From NCBI GenBank assembly GCA_018623875.1, contig JAAZUZ010000097.1, positions 1 through 6,181 of the forward strand: 6,181 bases of DNA, given 5' to 3'. Shown here in pieces: positions 1 to 5,912 of this stretch (within the stretch, counting starts at the first letter, position 1; each line of letters starts with the position of its first letter). The notes below the pieces were generated by a model that was not told the origin of the DNA, made no database searches, and saw nothing but the letters and a program-made list of their open reading frames with translations. This DNA is from Synechococcus sp. HW_metabat.21 (GTDB lineage: Bacteria; Cyanobacteriota; Cyanobacteriia; PCC-6307; Cyanobiaceae). The position numbers and the translations under genes were made by a program.

Positions 1-743
1 AGCTGGTTGGTGTCAAACATCGGGGCCGTGCAGCCCTCGAGGTAACTGACCGACGCGCCCTCTTCGGCCACGATCAGGGTGCGCTCGAACTGGCCGGTGT
101 CCCCGGAGTTGATCCGGAAGTAGGTGGAGAGCTCCATCGGGCACTCAACGCCCTTGGGGATGAAGACGAACGAACCGTCGCTGAAGACCGCTGAGTTCAG
201 GGCGGCGAAATAGTTGTCGTTGCTGGGAACCACGGTTCCCAGGTAGCGCTCAATGAGCTCGGGGTAGTCCTTGACCGCTTCGCTGATCGAGCAGAAAACA
301 ACCCCGTGCTCGGCCAGCTTTTCCTTGTAGGTCGTGGCGATTGAAACGCTGTCAAAAACAGCATCCACAGCCACATTCGAGAGCCGCTTTTGCTCGCTCA
401 GGGGAATGCCGAGCTTGTCAAAGGTCTCCAGCAGCTTTGGATCCACCTCATCGAGGCTGGCCTTTTTGTCCTGCTGCTTGGGGGCCGCGTAATAAATGAT
501 GTCCTGGTAGTCGATGGGCGGGAAGCCCAATGCGGCCCAGTCCGGCTCCTCCATCTGGAGCCATTGGCGGTAAGCCCGCAGGCGGAAGTCCAGCAGAAAA
601 GACGGTTCGTCCTTCTTGCTGGAGATCAGACGCACCACGTCCTCGCTGAGGCCCTTGGCGATCTTTTCAGTTTCGATGTCAGTGACGAAGCCGTACTTGT
701 ACGGCTGACTCACTAGGTCACCAACAGCCTGCGCATTACTCAT
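1..743 (-). CDS. sufB: Fe-S cluster assembly scaffold SufB, N-terminal half (partial)
   Basis: This is the scaffold subunit of the SUF system. In the SufBC2D complex it receives persulfide sulfur and assembles a nascent Fe-S cluster in the cytoplasm. I translated it by hand: the ATG is the complement of 741-743, and the frame stays open to the left edge for 247 codons, about half of the usual ~480 residues. It begins MSNAQAVGDLVSQPYKYGF. Family landmarks are GFPPIDYQDIIYYAAPK near the first quarter, the block VECPMELSTYFRIN, and EGCTAPMFDTNQ at the truncated end. Cys238 of EGCTAP matches by motif the cysteine implicated in sulfur handling in E. coli SufB (residue assignment from memory). The gene sits 9 bp downstream of ftrC on the same strand with only a weak ribosome binding site, so co-transcription from the 1107-1323 region is likely. 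sufC, sufD and sufS are expected beyond the left edge but cannot be seen. Confidence 0.96.
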   Translation of the reverse strand, partial: MSNAQAVGDLVSQPYKYGFVTDIETEKIAKGLSEDVVRLISSKKDEPSFLLDFRLRAYRQWLQMEEPDWAALGFPPIDYQDIIYYAAPKQQDKKASLDEVDPKLLETFDKLGIPLSEQKRLSNVAVDAVFDSVSIATTYKEKLAEHGVVFCSISEAVKDYPELIERYLGTVVPSNDNYFAALNSAVFSDGSFVFIPKGVECPMELSTYFRINSGDTGQFERTLIVAEEGASVSYLEGCTAPMFDTNQ

Positions 744-752
744 CAGCGAGCC

Positions 753-1106
753 TCAACCACCGGTGTGGGCTTTGACGTCTTCCATCGAGATGGTCTGGTT
801 CTCACCGCGGAAGGGGTTGTCCTCGGTCAGGAACAACATGCAATGGCACTCCTTGCGCTCACGCATGGGCACACAGGGGCAGTTCCAGAAGGCTTGAGCG
901 ACTTCGGCCTCTTTGTCTTCGTAGTGGCGGCAAGGGCAGAGCGCGCCACCCAACTCGTCCTTGTGACGAGCCAGACCCTCGAGCACGACAGCGGTGACGC
1001 TGGGGTCGCTGCAGAAGTAGGTCCCCGTGCGCTGTGCGTAGGTCTCCGCAAACTTGCGGATCACCTCAAGGCTGTCGCTGGCTGACGGGGAGGGGGCTGC
1101 AGACAT
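753..1106 (-). CDS. ftrC: Ferredoxin-thioredoxin reductase, catalytic chain
   Basis: This is the catalytic (beta) subunit of ferredoxin-thioredoxin reductase. It takes electrons one at a time from photoreduced ferredoxin and reduces thioredoxin disulfides, giving light control of carbon metabolism. The 117-residue protein has the full diagnostic pattern CPC-X16-CPC-X8-CHC: Cys57/59, Cys76/78 and Cys87/89. By family knowledge Cys57, 76, 78 and 87 hold the 4Fe-4S cluster, and Cys59-Cys89 is the redox-active disulfide next to it. Cys32 (TYFCSDPS) is a further cysteine. Length matches the family. The ATG start follows the divergent regulatory region, with no strong Shine-Dalgarno, and the first ~11 residues are a Ser/Pro/Ala-rich tail. 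The variable chain partner is not in this window. The gene lies first in the apparent suf transcription unit, so its product is also a client of the machinery encoded downstream. Confidence 0.96.
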   Translation of the reverse strand: MSAAPSPSASDSLEVIRKFAETYAQRTGTYFCSDPSVTAVVLEGLARHKDELGGALCPCRHYEDKEAEVAQAFWNCPCVPMRERKECHCMLFLTEDNPFRGENQTISMEDVKAHTGG

Positions 1107-1159
1107 GGGCGCAGGGACGAAGCTTGAACGTGCGGACCGGCGACCCGTCCACCACCAAC

Positions 1160-1183
1160 TTACGAAACGCGACGGTTTCGTAA
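1160..1183. promoter_or_regulatory. Probable SufR operator: perfect 9-bp inverted repeat, 6-bp spacer
   Basis: The arms TTACGAAAC (1160-1168) and GTTTCGTAA (1175-1183) are exact reverse complements separated by GCGACG. The element lies in the divergent intergenic region, 53 bp from the ftrC start and 140 bp from the sufR start. From memory, the Synechocystis SufR sites are described as CAAC-N6-GTTG; the inner core here, AAAC-N6-GTTT, keeps the same six-base spacing with a different outer base. Location and symmetry suit a dimeric winged-helix repressor. Binding by SufR is inferred. I could not assign matching -35/-10 boxes with confidence on either strand, although TATCGT (complement of 1187-1192) is a possible -10 for the ftrC-sufB direction. 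Confidence 0.75.
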
Positions 1184-1323
1184 CTCGACGATAGAGGCCT
1201 AGGGCATCACCAGTGAATGGCCATTGTTGCGCGTTGCCGGCGCCAATCGGGGCCTCGGGCCGTCAGCCCACACTCGCCAGTGCCCGTTGGGCCGTGGCAT
1301 GGTGTGGTTGACCGCCTCTAACC

Positions 1324-1959
1324 ATGAGCGTCTCCGCCCAGGCACCTACCCGCGAAGCCGCTCTGAGCTTGATGTTGCGGCAGGGAGAGCTCACGGCAGC
1401 CCAGCTCGCCGAGGCCCTGCAGGTGTCCGTTCAGGTCATGCGACGCCATCTGCGCTCCTTAGAAGAAGAGGGGTTGGTCGAGGCCAGCCCATCCAGTGAG
1501 GGCCAAGGCCGGCCCAGCAACCGCTGGCGACTCACCACCCGTGGCCGCGGGCAGTTCCCCAATGGCAGCGAGCACTTCGCCCTGGGCCTGCTCAACGCCA
1601 TGACCGCCAACCTGCCCAGCGGCATGGTGGAAGAGCTGCTCGAGCGGCAGGCCAGCGAGAAGGCCGAGGACTACCGCCAACAAATCGGCACAGGCACGGT
1701 TCCCGAACGGCTCGAGCGGCTGGTGGAGCTGCGGCGGGGCGAGGGTTACGTCGCCGAATTCCATGCCGAACCCGGGCAAAACAGCTGGGTGCTCAGCGAG
1801 TTCCACTGCTCGGTCCAATCCATTGCCCAACAATTCCCCTGCGTCTGTGAGCAGGAACTGGAACTGATTCGCCACACCTTCCCGGACTGCCAGGTCGATC
1901 GGGTGCACTGGTTACTCGAAGGCAACCAGGCCTGCGGCTTCCGGCTCGCGCCAAGCTGA
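1324..1959 (+). CDS. sufR: SufR, Fe-S-sensing transcriptional repressor of the suf genes
   Basis: This 211-residue regulator has an N-terminal winged helix-turn-helix (about residues 9-70; recognition region near ALQVSVQVMRRHLRSLEEEG, wing with GRPSNRWRL) and a C-terminal cluster-binding part. The cysteines Cys162, Cys175, Cys189 and Cys204 reproduce exactly the cyanobacterial SufR spacing C-X12-C-X13-C-X14-C; an extra Cys173 sits two residues before the second. In characterised SufR a 4Fe-4S cluster bound here permits DNA binding and repression of sufBCDS; loss of the cluster under iron limitation or oxidative stress relieves it. Divergent orientation from ftrC-sufB across a palindrome supports the same role and probable autoregulation. 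The ATG is preceded by no clear Shine-Dalgarno, and helix one of the DNA-binding domain begins shortly after it, so this start is reasonable. The identification is very secure; the regulon here is inferred. Confidence 0.95.
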   Translation: MSVSAQAPTREAALSLMLRQGELTAAQLAEALQVSVQVMRRHLRSLEEEGLVEASPSSEGQGRPSNRWRLTTRGRGQFPNGSEHFALGLLNAMTANLPSGMVEELLERQASEKAEDYRQQIGTGTVPERLERLVELRRGEGYVAEFHAEPGQNSWVLSEFHCSVQSIAQQFPCVCEQELELIRHTFPDCQVDRVHWLLEGNQACGFRLAPS

Positions 1960-1963
1960 CGCC

Positions 1964-2314
1964 GTGCTGAGTGAACAGGACCTGAGCGAGCTAGAGAGCA
2001 CCCTGCTGCCCGCCCTCGAGCGCCACCACCTGCGCCTGCTGGCCCACAGCCTGCGCTGCCTCCAGCAGGCCTCCGCCCAAGCGGGTGAGCAGCCAGAAGG
2101 CGAGCGGCTCAGGGCTTGGGCGGAACGTCAACCCAACCTGGCGGTGGATCCCACCTTTATTCCGGTCTTGGTGGAGCAGCTCGGCAAAGCCTCCGCCCAG
2201 CTCGAGAGCATCGGCCAAGCCATCGGCAAACCCTCCCTCGAACTGGACATCGCCGATCTCGTGCGTTGGGGGCAACAACAGGCCGACGAACGGCTTAAAC
2301 CACCACACAACTGA
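1964..2314 (+). CDS. Uncharacterised small helical protein, coupled to sufR
   Basis: I do not recognise a named family. The 116-residue product is soluble, apparently all-helical and rich in Leu, Gln, Glu and Ala. It has no signal peptide or membrane segment and a single cysteine (Cys32), so it is unlikely to bind a Fe-S cluster by itself. Residues about 4-45 form an amphipathic helical stretch. After a short break at NLAVDPTF a second helical half runs to the C-terminus (LVEQLGKASAQLESIGQAIG, then DIADLVRWGQQQADERL). It starts at GTG 4 bp after the sufR stop, so it is almost certainly co-transcribed and perhaps translationally coupled. Its last 20 bp overlap the end of the convergent transporter gene. 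The uninterrupted frame and tight spacing make it a real gene. Any function in Fe-S homeostasis would be guilt by association only. Confidence 0.8.
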   Translation: MLSEQDLSELESTLLPALERHHLRLLAHSLRCLQQASAQAGEQPEGERLRAWAERQPNLAVDPTFIPVLVEQLGKASAQLESIGQAIGKPSLELDIADLVRWGQQQADERLKPPHN

Positions 2315-3164
2315 CACCCGCCAGCCCCAGCAGTGCCGAGCAGACCCCGCGCCAGCCGGGGTGATCTCCCTCGAGGGACGCCAGCGGAAGAGCCATCACC
2401 GGAGCCGTCGCCAAGAGGGCCACGGCCAGGGCGCCCGGGAGATGCAGCAACGCCGTCTGCTGGAGAGCGATGCCGGCCGTTGTCCCCAGCAGGGTGGCGA
2501 GCACGCCGAGGGGCCAGCGCCGCCCAACCGGTCGAGGGACCTGAGGGCGATGCAGCAGTGAGGGCAGCAGCGGGAGCAACACCAGGGCGGCCGCCAAGAG
2601 GCGAAGGGCGGCCGCATCGAGCGGAGCGATTGCACCAGAACGCAGCGCCGCCCGGGCAAGCACGGCCCCGCCGCTCCCGCAGGCCAAGGCCCCCAGGGCC
2701 AGGGCGACTCCGAGTCCCCAATCCCTGGAGCGCGCGCCCTCCGCATCGCGTCCAGCTACCAGCCAAAGGGCGGCCGTGATTAGGGCAATGCCAAGCCATT
2801 GCAGCGGGCTGGGACGCTCCGAGAGGGCCGCCATTCCAAGCAGCGCCGTCACGGCCGGACCACCGGCGTCCAGGGTCAAGGTGCGGCGGGTGCCAATCCG
2901 GCGGAGCGCGGCAAAGAAGAGGCTGTCGCCGACCGCAATCCCCAGAACCCCACTGGCGGCCAGCAGGAGCAAGACCCGGGGCTCTTGTCCCAAAGCCGCC
3001 ACACCGGAGCGTCCCAGGAGCGGCAGCAAGAACACCAGAGCTAAGCCGTTCTTCAGCAGGTTGAGCTGACTGGCACTCAAGGCGGTGGGCAGGCGCCGCC
3101 AGAGGCTGCTGGCCAGGGTCCAACAGAGGGCACCCGCCAAGGCCGCCAGGACTCCGCTGAGCAC
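2295..3164 (-). CDS. EamA/DMT-superfamily ten-helix membrane transporter
   Basis: The 289-residue protein is almost entirely hydrophobic, with about ten predicted membrane helices (near residues 3-20, 34-51, 63-87, 97-114, 121-138, 150-172, 184-204, 215-236, 241-264, 270-289). They form two EamA-like five-helix repeats, roughly 1-138 and 150-289. Repeat ends show the usual pattern: GGPAVTALLGMAALSERPSPLQWLG in the first half (quoted in parts: GGPAVTALLG, then LSERPSPLQWLG) and the related APVMALPLASLEGDHPGW in the second. DMT-family proteins move amino acids, metabolites, nucleotide sugars or drugs; the substrate cannot be read here. It starts at GTG, the first usable start, because an in-frame stop lies five codons upstream, and it ends directly after the last helix. 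It diverges from the cpcS-type gene across 53 bp and converges on the sufR-linked gene with a 20-bp overlap. No functional link to either neighbour is evident. Confidence 0.85.
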   Translation of the reverse strand: MLSGVLAALAGALCWTLASSLWRRLPTALSASQLNLLKNGLALVFLLPLLGRSGVAALGQEPRVLLLLAASGVLGIAVGDSLFFAALRRIGTRRTLTLDAGGPAVTALLGMAALSERPSPLQWLGIALITAALWLVAGRDAEGARSRDWGLGVALALGALACGSGGAVLARAALRSGAIAPLDAAALRLLAAALVLLPLLPSLLHRPQVPRPVGRRWPLGVLATLLGTTAGIALQQTALLHLPGALAVALLATAPVMALPLASLEGDHPGWRGVCSALLGLAGVSCVVV

Positions 3165-3217
3165 CGCTGCAGGGAACGTCTACGACTTGCGATCATCGCT
3201 GCAACTGCTCCGGCACC

Positions 3218-3823
3218 GTGACCCCTGCGATTGAGGATGCCCTCAGCTTTTTCCAGCTGAGCTGCGGCCGCTGGCGCTCCCAGCGCAGCGTTCATCACCT
3301 GCTGCACCGCCGCGCTGAAGCCGGTGGATCGCTGATCGTGGTTGAGGAGCTGGAGCGCAGCGACAAGCGCCTGGCCGACATTGCGGCACTCCATGGTCAA
3401 GATCCCGCTCGCCTTGTAGGGGGCTGCTGGGTGCGCTGGAGCGCCTCGATGGCTTGGGACAAGGCCGGCGAAGACCACACCGGAGAAAGCCTGTTTGGCC
3501 TGATCCCCACCGATGAACGGGGACGCTCGGGGATCCTGCTGCGCGATCAGGGCTATGCCGAGAAGGCTCCAGCCAGCTCGGAATTCTCGATGGATGACCG
3601 GGACGGGCTATTGCTGAGCACCGGCTACGAAACCATGAGCGTTTGGGAGCGCTTCTCGTTCTCCGGCCCCAACGTCCGGGTTCGCAGTAGCACCGTCGAG
3701 GGGCTCTCGAATAACGCGTCCTTCTGCGTCGAGATCCGATGCGACGACGAGAGAGCAGCCGCGCCCGATTCGAACTCCGGTGAACAGAGGCCTTTCGAGG
3801 CCATCTCACCCCTGGGCTGGTGA
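3218..3823 (+). CDS. CpcS/CpeS-family phycobiliprotein bilin lyase
   Basis: CpcS/CpeS lyases are small beta-barrel (lipocalin-like) proteins that attach phycocyanobilin or phycoerythrobilin to a conserved cysteine of phycobiliprotein subunits. Supporting segments are the N-terminal FFQLSCGRWRSQRSVHHL (a GxWxSxRS-type opening typical of the family), GCWVRWSASMAWD, the mid-region SEFSMDDRDGLLLSTGYE, the run ETMSVWERFSFSGPNVRVRS, and near the end NNASFCVEIR. Length is 201 residues; the last ~26 form a polar, probably disordered tail ending SPLGW. Translation from GTG at 3218 gives the expected N-terminus; no ATG lies upstream in frame. It precedes the rod-core linker by 99 bp on the same strand, consistent with phycobilisome assembly. 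I cannot separate the CpcS from the CpeS subtype by eye, so target subunit and bilin are not assigned. Confidence 0.88.
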   Translation: MTPAIEDALSFFQLSCGRWRSQRSVHHLLHRRAEAGGSLIVVEELERSDKRLADIAALHGQDPARLVGGCWVRWSASMAWDKAGEDHTGESLFGLIPTDERGRSGILLRDQGYAEKAPASSEFSMDDRDGLLLSTGYETMSVWERFSFSGPNVRVRSSTVEGLSNNASFCVEIRCDDERAAAPDSNSGEQRPFEAISPLGW

Positions 3824-3891
3824 ATCCTCAGGAACGTTACGGACTGTGATCCCTCGCCAAGGGCAGGCGGTATCTGAAACAACACCCCGCT

Positions 3892-3897
3892 TAGGGT
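3892..3897 (+). promoter_or_regulatory. Possible -10 element for the rod-core linker gene
   Basis: TAGGGT fits the loose TANNNT pattern of cyanobacterial sigma-A promoters and lies 26 bp before the chosen cpcG start at 3923. Initiation near 3904 would leave a leader of about 20 nt and would exclude the upstream GTG at 3899. No good -35 is visible at 16-18 bp (the position reads GGTATC), so the call is weak. Read-through from the lyase gene remains equally possible. Confidence 0.25.
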
Positions 3898-3922
3898 CGT
3901 GACGTTGGATTGCGAAGCTCGA

Positions 3923-4681
3923 GTGGCCATCCCTCTTCTGGAGTACGCCCCCACTACTCAAAACAACAGGGTCGCTCCCATCCGAGTGAACTCCGATGAG
4001 ACGGCGCGCGCGAATTCAATGGAATTCGCCAGCGATAGCGAGAACTGCAAAACCGTTATCGACAGCGCCTATCGCCAGGTCTACTTCCACGCGTTCAAGT
4101 CGGACCGCAATCCATACCTGGAATCACAGCTCAAGAACGGTCAGATCACCGTTCGCGACTTCATCCGTGGCCTGTGTCTCTCCGACACGTTTAAGCGCAG
4201 CTTCTACGGGATGAACAGCAACTACAAGGTTGTTCAACACCTTGTTGAGAAGCTGCTCGGCCGTAAAACCCACGGCAAGTCCGAGGAAATCGCCTGGTCC
4301 ATCGTGATCGCCACCCGTGGCGTCGAAGGCCTGGTCGACACCATCCTCGACAGCGAGGAATACCTCGACAATTTCGGCTACCACACGGTTCCTTATCAGC
4401 GCGCCCGGGTTCTGCCCGGCCGCGAGCTGGGCGAAACCCCCTTCAACATCACCAGCCCCCGGTACGACGAGTACTACCGCGGCATCCTGGGCTTCCCCCA
4501 AATCGTCTACACCGGCACCGCCAAGAGCATTCCTGCACGCGCCAAGCAGCGCCGCGGCGGCTACGTCCAGGACTACACCGATTGGGTGCGTTCCATGCCG
4601 GCGGCACGCGGAGCCAGCCCCCGCGGCAACAGCGACATGGATTACCTCTCGAAGGTTCCCTACCGCAGCATCGGCCGCTGA
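3923..4681 (+). CDS. cpcG: Phycobilisome rod-core linker polypeptide CpcG
   Basis: CpcG attaches phycocyanin rods to the allophycocyanin core of the phycobilisome on the thylakoid surface. The 252-residue protein holds the PBS-linker domain (about residues 15-185), with landmarks YRQVYFHAFKSDRNPYLES, GQITVRDFIRGLCLSDTFK, VVQHLVEKLLGRK, and FGYHTVPYQRARVLPGRE followed by FNITSPRYDEYYR. I chose GTG at 3923 because it gives the family N-terminus MAIPLLEYAPTTQN, matching the usual M-A-L-P-L-L opening; a GTG at 3899 in the same frame would add eight untypical residues. The C-terminus (DYLSKVPYRSIGR) is polar and lacks the hydrophobic helix of CpcL (older name CpcG2) linkers, so this is a conventional core-attaching CpcG. 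A strong terminator follows 21 bp after the stop. Marine strains often have two cpcG copies; which one this is cannot be told. Confidence 0.94.
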   Translation: MAIPLLEYAPTTQNNRVAPIRVNSDETARANSMEFASDSENCKTVIDSAYRQVYFHAFKSDRNPYLESQLKNGQITVRDFIRGLCLSDTFKRSFYGMNSNYKVVQHLVEKLLGRKTHGKSEEIAWSIVIATRGVEGLVDTILDSEEYLDNFGYHTVPYQRARVLPGRELGETPFNITSPRYDEYYRGILGFPQIVYTGTAKSIPARAKQRRGGYVQDYTDWVRSMPAARGASPRGNSDMDYLSKVPYRSIGR

Positions 4682-4702
4682 TTCGCGGACCAAGTGCTCT
4701 GG

Positions 4703-4729
4703 AGCGGCGGTTCAACCGCCGCTTTTTTT
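4703..4729 (+). terminator. Intrinsic terminator after cpcG
   Basis: The stem AGCGGCGGT (4703-4711) pairs perfectly with ACCGCCGCT (4715-4723) around a TCA loop (or a TTCAA loop if the inner T-A pair is not formed). A run of seven T residues occupies 4723-4729. This is a GC-rich rho-independent terminator 21 bp past the cpcG stop. It also argues that the next gene starts well downstream, since an open frame extending upstream of 4835 would pass through this hairpin. Confidence 0.92.
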
Positions 4730-4834
4730 GTGTTTCAAGACCAGCAGCAGTCACGGGATCCTGACCCCGACTGCCGATTCCCTTTGGGATCGGGGAAAGT
4801 AAGTCCATTGATCCCGAAAGGAATCCGAAGAGCT

Positions 4835-5899
4835 GTGACGCAAGCCCTGTCTTCACTGGCCCGCATGACCCTGCGCCAATTGCGGCAGGTGGCCAGCGAA
4901 CTCGGGGTGACGCTCTACAGCCGTAAGACCAAGGCGGAATTGATGAACGCCATTGGCGAGCGCCAAGCGGACATCAGCAGCGTCGAACAGGAGCACAGCT
5001 CCCCGCCGACAACGACCGACAGCACCCGCGTGGTGTTTCTGCCCCGCGATCCCCAGTGGGCCTACGTCTTCTGGGAAATCTCAGAACTGGATCGCCAACA
5101 GGCCTTCAAGGACGGCGCCAACCAGCTCTGCCTACGCGTGGCCGACGTCACGGGCGTGAGCAACGGTGGTGTGCACCCGCACACCCTGCAGGAAGTGCCG
5201 GTCGATAGCCATGCCACTGAGTGGTACCTCCCGGTGCCCCTAAGCGATCGGGACTACCGCGTCGAGCTCGGCTACCGGGTCAGCGCCGGCGGCTGGATCT
5301 CCCTGGCCTTCTCCTCGGTGGCGCGCGTTCCGGCGCTCCATCCCAGCGAACAGATCCTTGATCAATTCGTTCCCTTCTCCCTTGACGCCCCACTGGGGTC
5401 GGCCGATGCAGCGGGGATCACGACCCAACCCAGCAGCGGTGCCGATAGCGGGCTGCACGAGCGGCTCTACCAAACCGCAACCAGCTTCGGGCGGACGATG
5501 GGGCGCGGCTCGGAGGCCTTCCACGAACTGGGCAGCGACAGCAGCGCCGGCCTGAACGCCTCGGGTGCCGGCCTCTGGGCCAGCGGCCGCAACGAATCGG
5601 GCAGCGGCATGGTCGGTCAACGCAAGCGGGCCTTCTGGCTCGTGGCCGATGCCGAGTTGATCGTCTACGGCGCCACTGACCCTTCGGCCCGCCTGAGCAT
5701 CGGCGGTGAGGACGTCCCCCTCTCCAGCGACGGCACCTTCCGCGTCCAGGTGCCCTTCCGCGATGGCGAACAGGTCTATGCGATTGAGGCGATTGCGGCC
5801 GACGGCGAGCAGAAGCGGAACATCACCTTGAATTTCGATCGCAGCACACCGGAAGACAACAGCAACCCCAGCGACCAAGCTGTGGCCGAGTGGTTCTGA
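4835..5899 (+). CDS. DUF4912-domain protein with N-terminal SAP/Rho-N-like module
   Basis: The protein is 354 residues from GTG 4835. Residues ~11-44 (MTLRQLRQVASELGVTLYSR, then KTKAELMNAIGER) look like a SAP/Rho-N type helix-turn-helix module, often nucleic-acid-binding. Residues ~65-166 match the DUF4912 core: RVVFLPRDPQWAYVFWEI, then ATEWYLPVPLSDRDYRVELG and GGWISLAFSSVARVP. A Gly/Ser-rich linker (~167-260) follows. The C-terminal part (~263-354) is beta-rich (FWLVADAELIVYGATDPSA, IGGEDVPLSSDGTFRVQVPF) and ends in the acidic SDQAVAEWF. This three-part layout is familiar from cyanobacterial DUF4912 proteins, whose function is unknown to me. The start is preceded by AAGGA at 4818-4822 (a 12-base gap, slightly long) and by GAAGAG closer in. 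The frame is open back to 4694 but runs through the cpcG terminator, so longer starts are unlikely; ATG 4865 is the main alternative. No signal peptide is seen. Confidence 0.85.
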   Translation: MTQALSSLARMTLRQLRQVASELGVTLYSRKTKAELMNAIGERQADISSVEQEHSSPPTTTDSTRVVFLPRDPQWAYVFWEISELDRQQAFKDGANQLCLRVADVTGVSNGGVHPHTLQEVPVDSHATEWYLPVPLSDRDYRVELGYRVSAGGWISLAFSSVARVPALHPSEQILDQFVPFSLDAPLGSADAAGITTQPSSGADSGLHERLYQTATSFGRTMGRGSEAFHELGSDSSAGLNASGAGLWASGRNESGSGMVGQRKRAFWLVADAELIVYGATDPSARLSIGGEDVPLSSDGTFRVQVPFRDGEQVYAIEAIAADGEQKRNITLNFDRSTPEDNSNPSDQAVAEWF

Positions 5900-5912
5900 T
5901 CACCGACCCGCG

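Noticed and set aside
390..716. Plus-strand frame opposite sufB
   Set aside because: The minus strand gives an unmistakable SufB translation; this frame is its antisense shadow.
765..1085. Plus-strand frame opposite ftrC
   Set aside because: The minus strand carries the full CPC/CPC/CHC cysteine pattern; nothing supports a second protein here.
1224..1499. 91-residue plus-strand frame starting in the sufR leader
   Set aside because: It overlaps the sufR DNA-binding domain in another frame and its product is low-complexity Arg/Gly/Pro.
2128..3123. 331-residue minus-strand frame over the transporter
   Set aside because: It is Pro/Arg/Gly-rich with no domain and lies in another frame of the clear ten-helix protein, a common artefact of GC-rich DNA.
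3755..3815. tRNA-Ser-like fragment on the minus strand (GAGATGGCC and GTTCGAATC motifs)
   Set aside because: The T-arm stem does not pair around TTCGAAT and no acceptor or anticodon stem can be built. The region is the in-frame end of the lyase gene.
3851..3869. Possible terminator between the lyase and cpcG (CCCT...AGGG, CGCC...GGCG)
   Set aside because: Stems are only 4 bp, mutually exclusive and lack a T-run.
4694..4834. Upstream extension of the DUF4912 reading frame
   Set aside because: It passes through the cpcG terminator hairpin and T-run, and the added residues do not resemble the family N-terminus.
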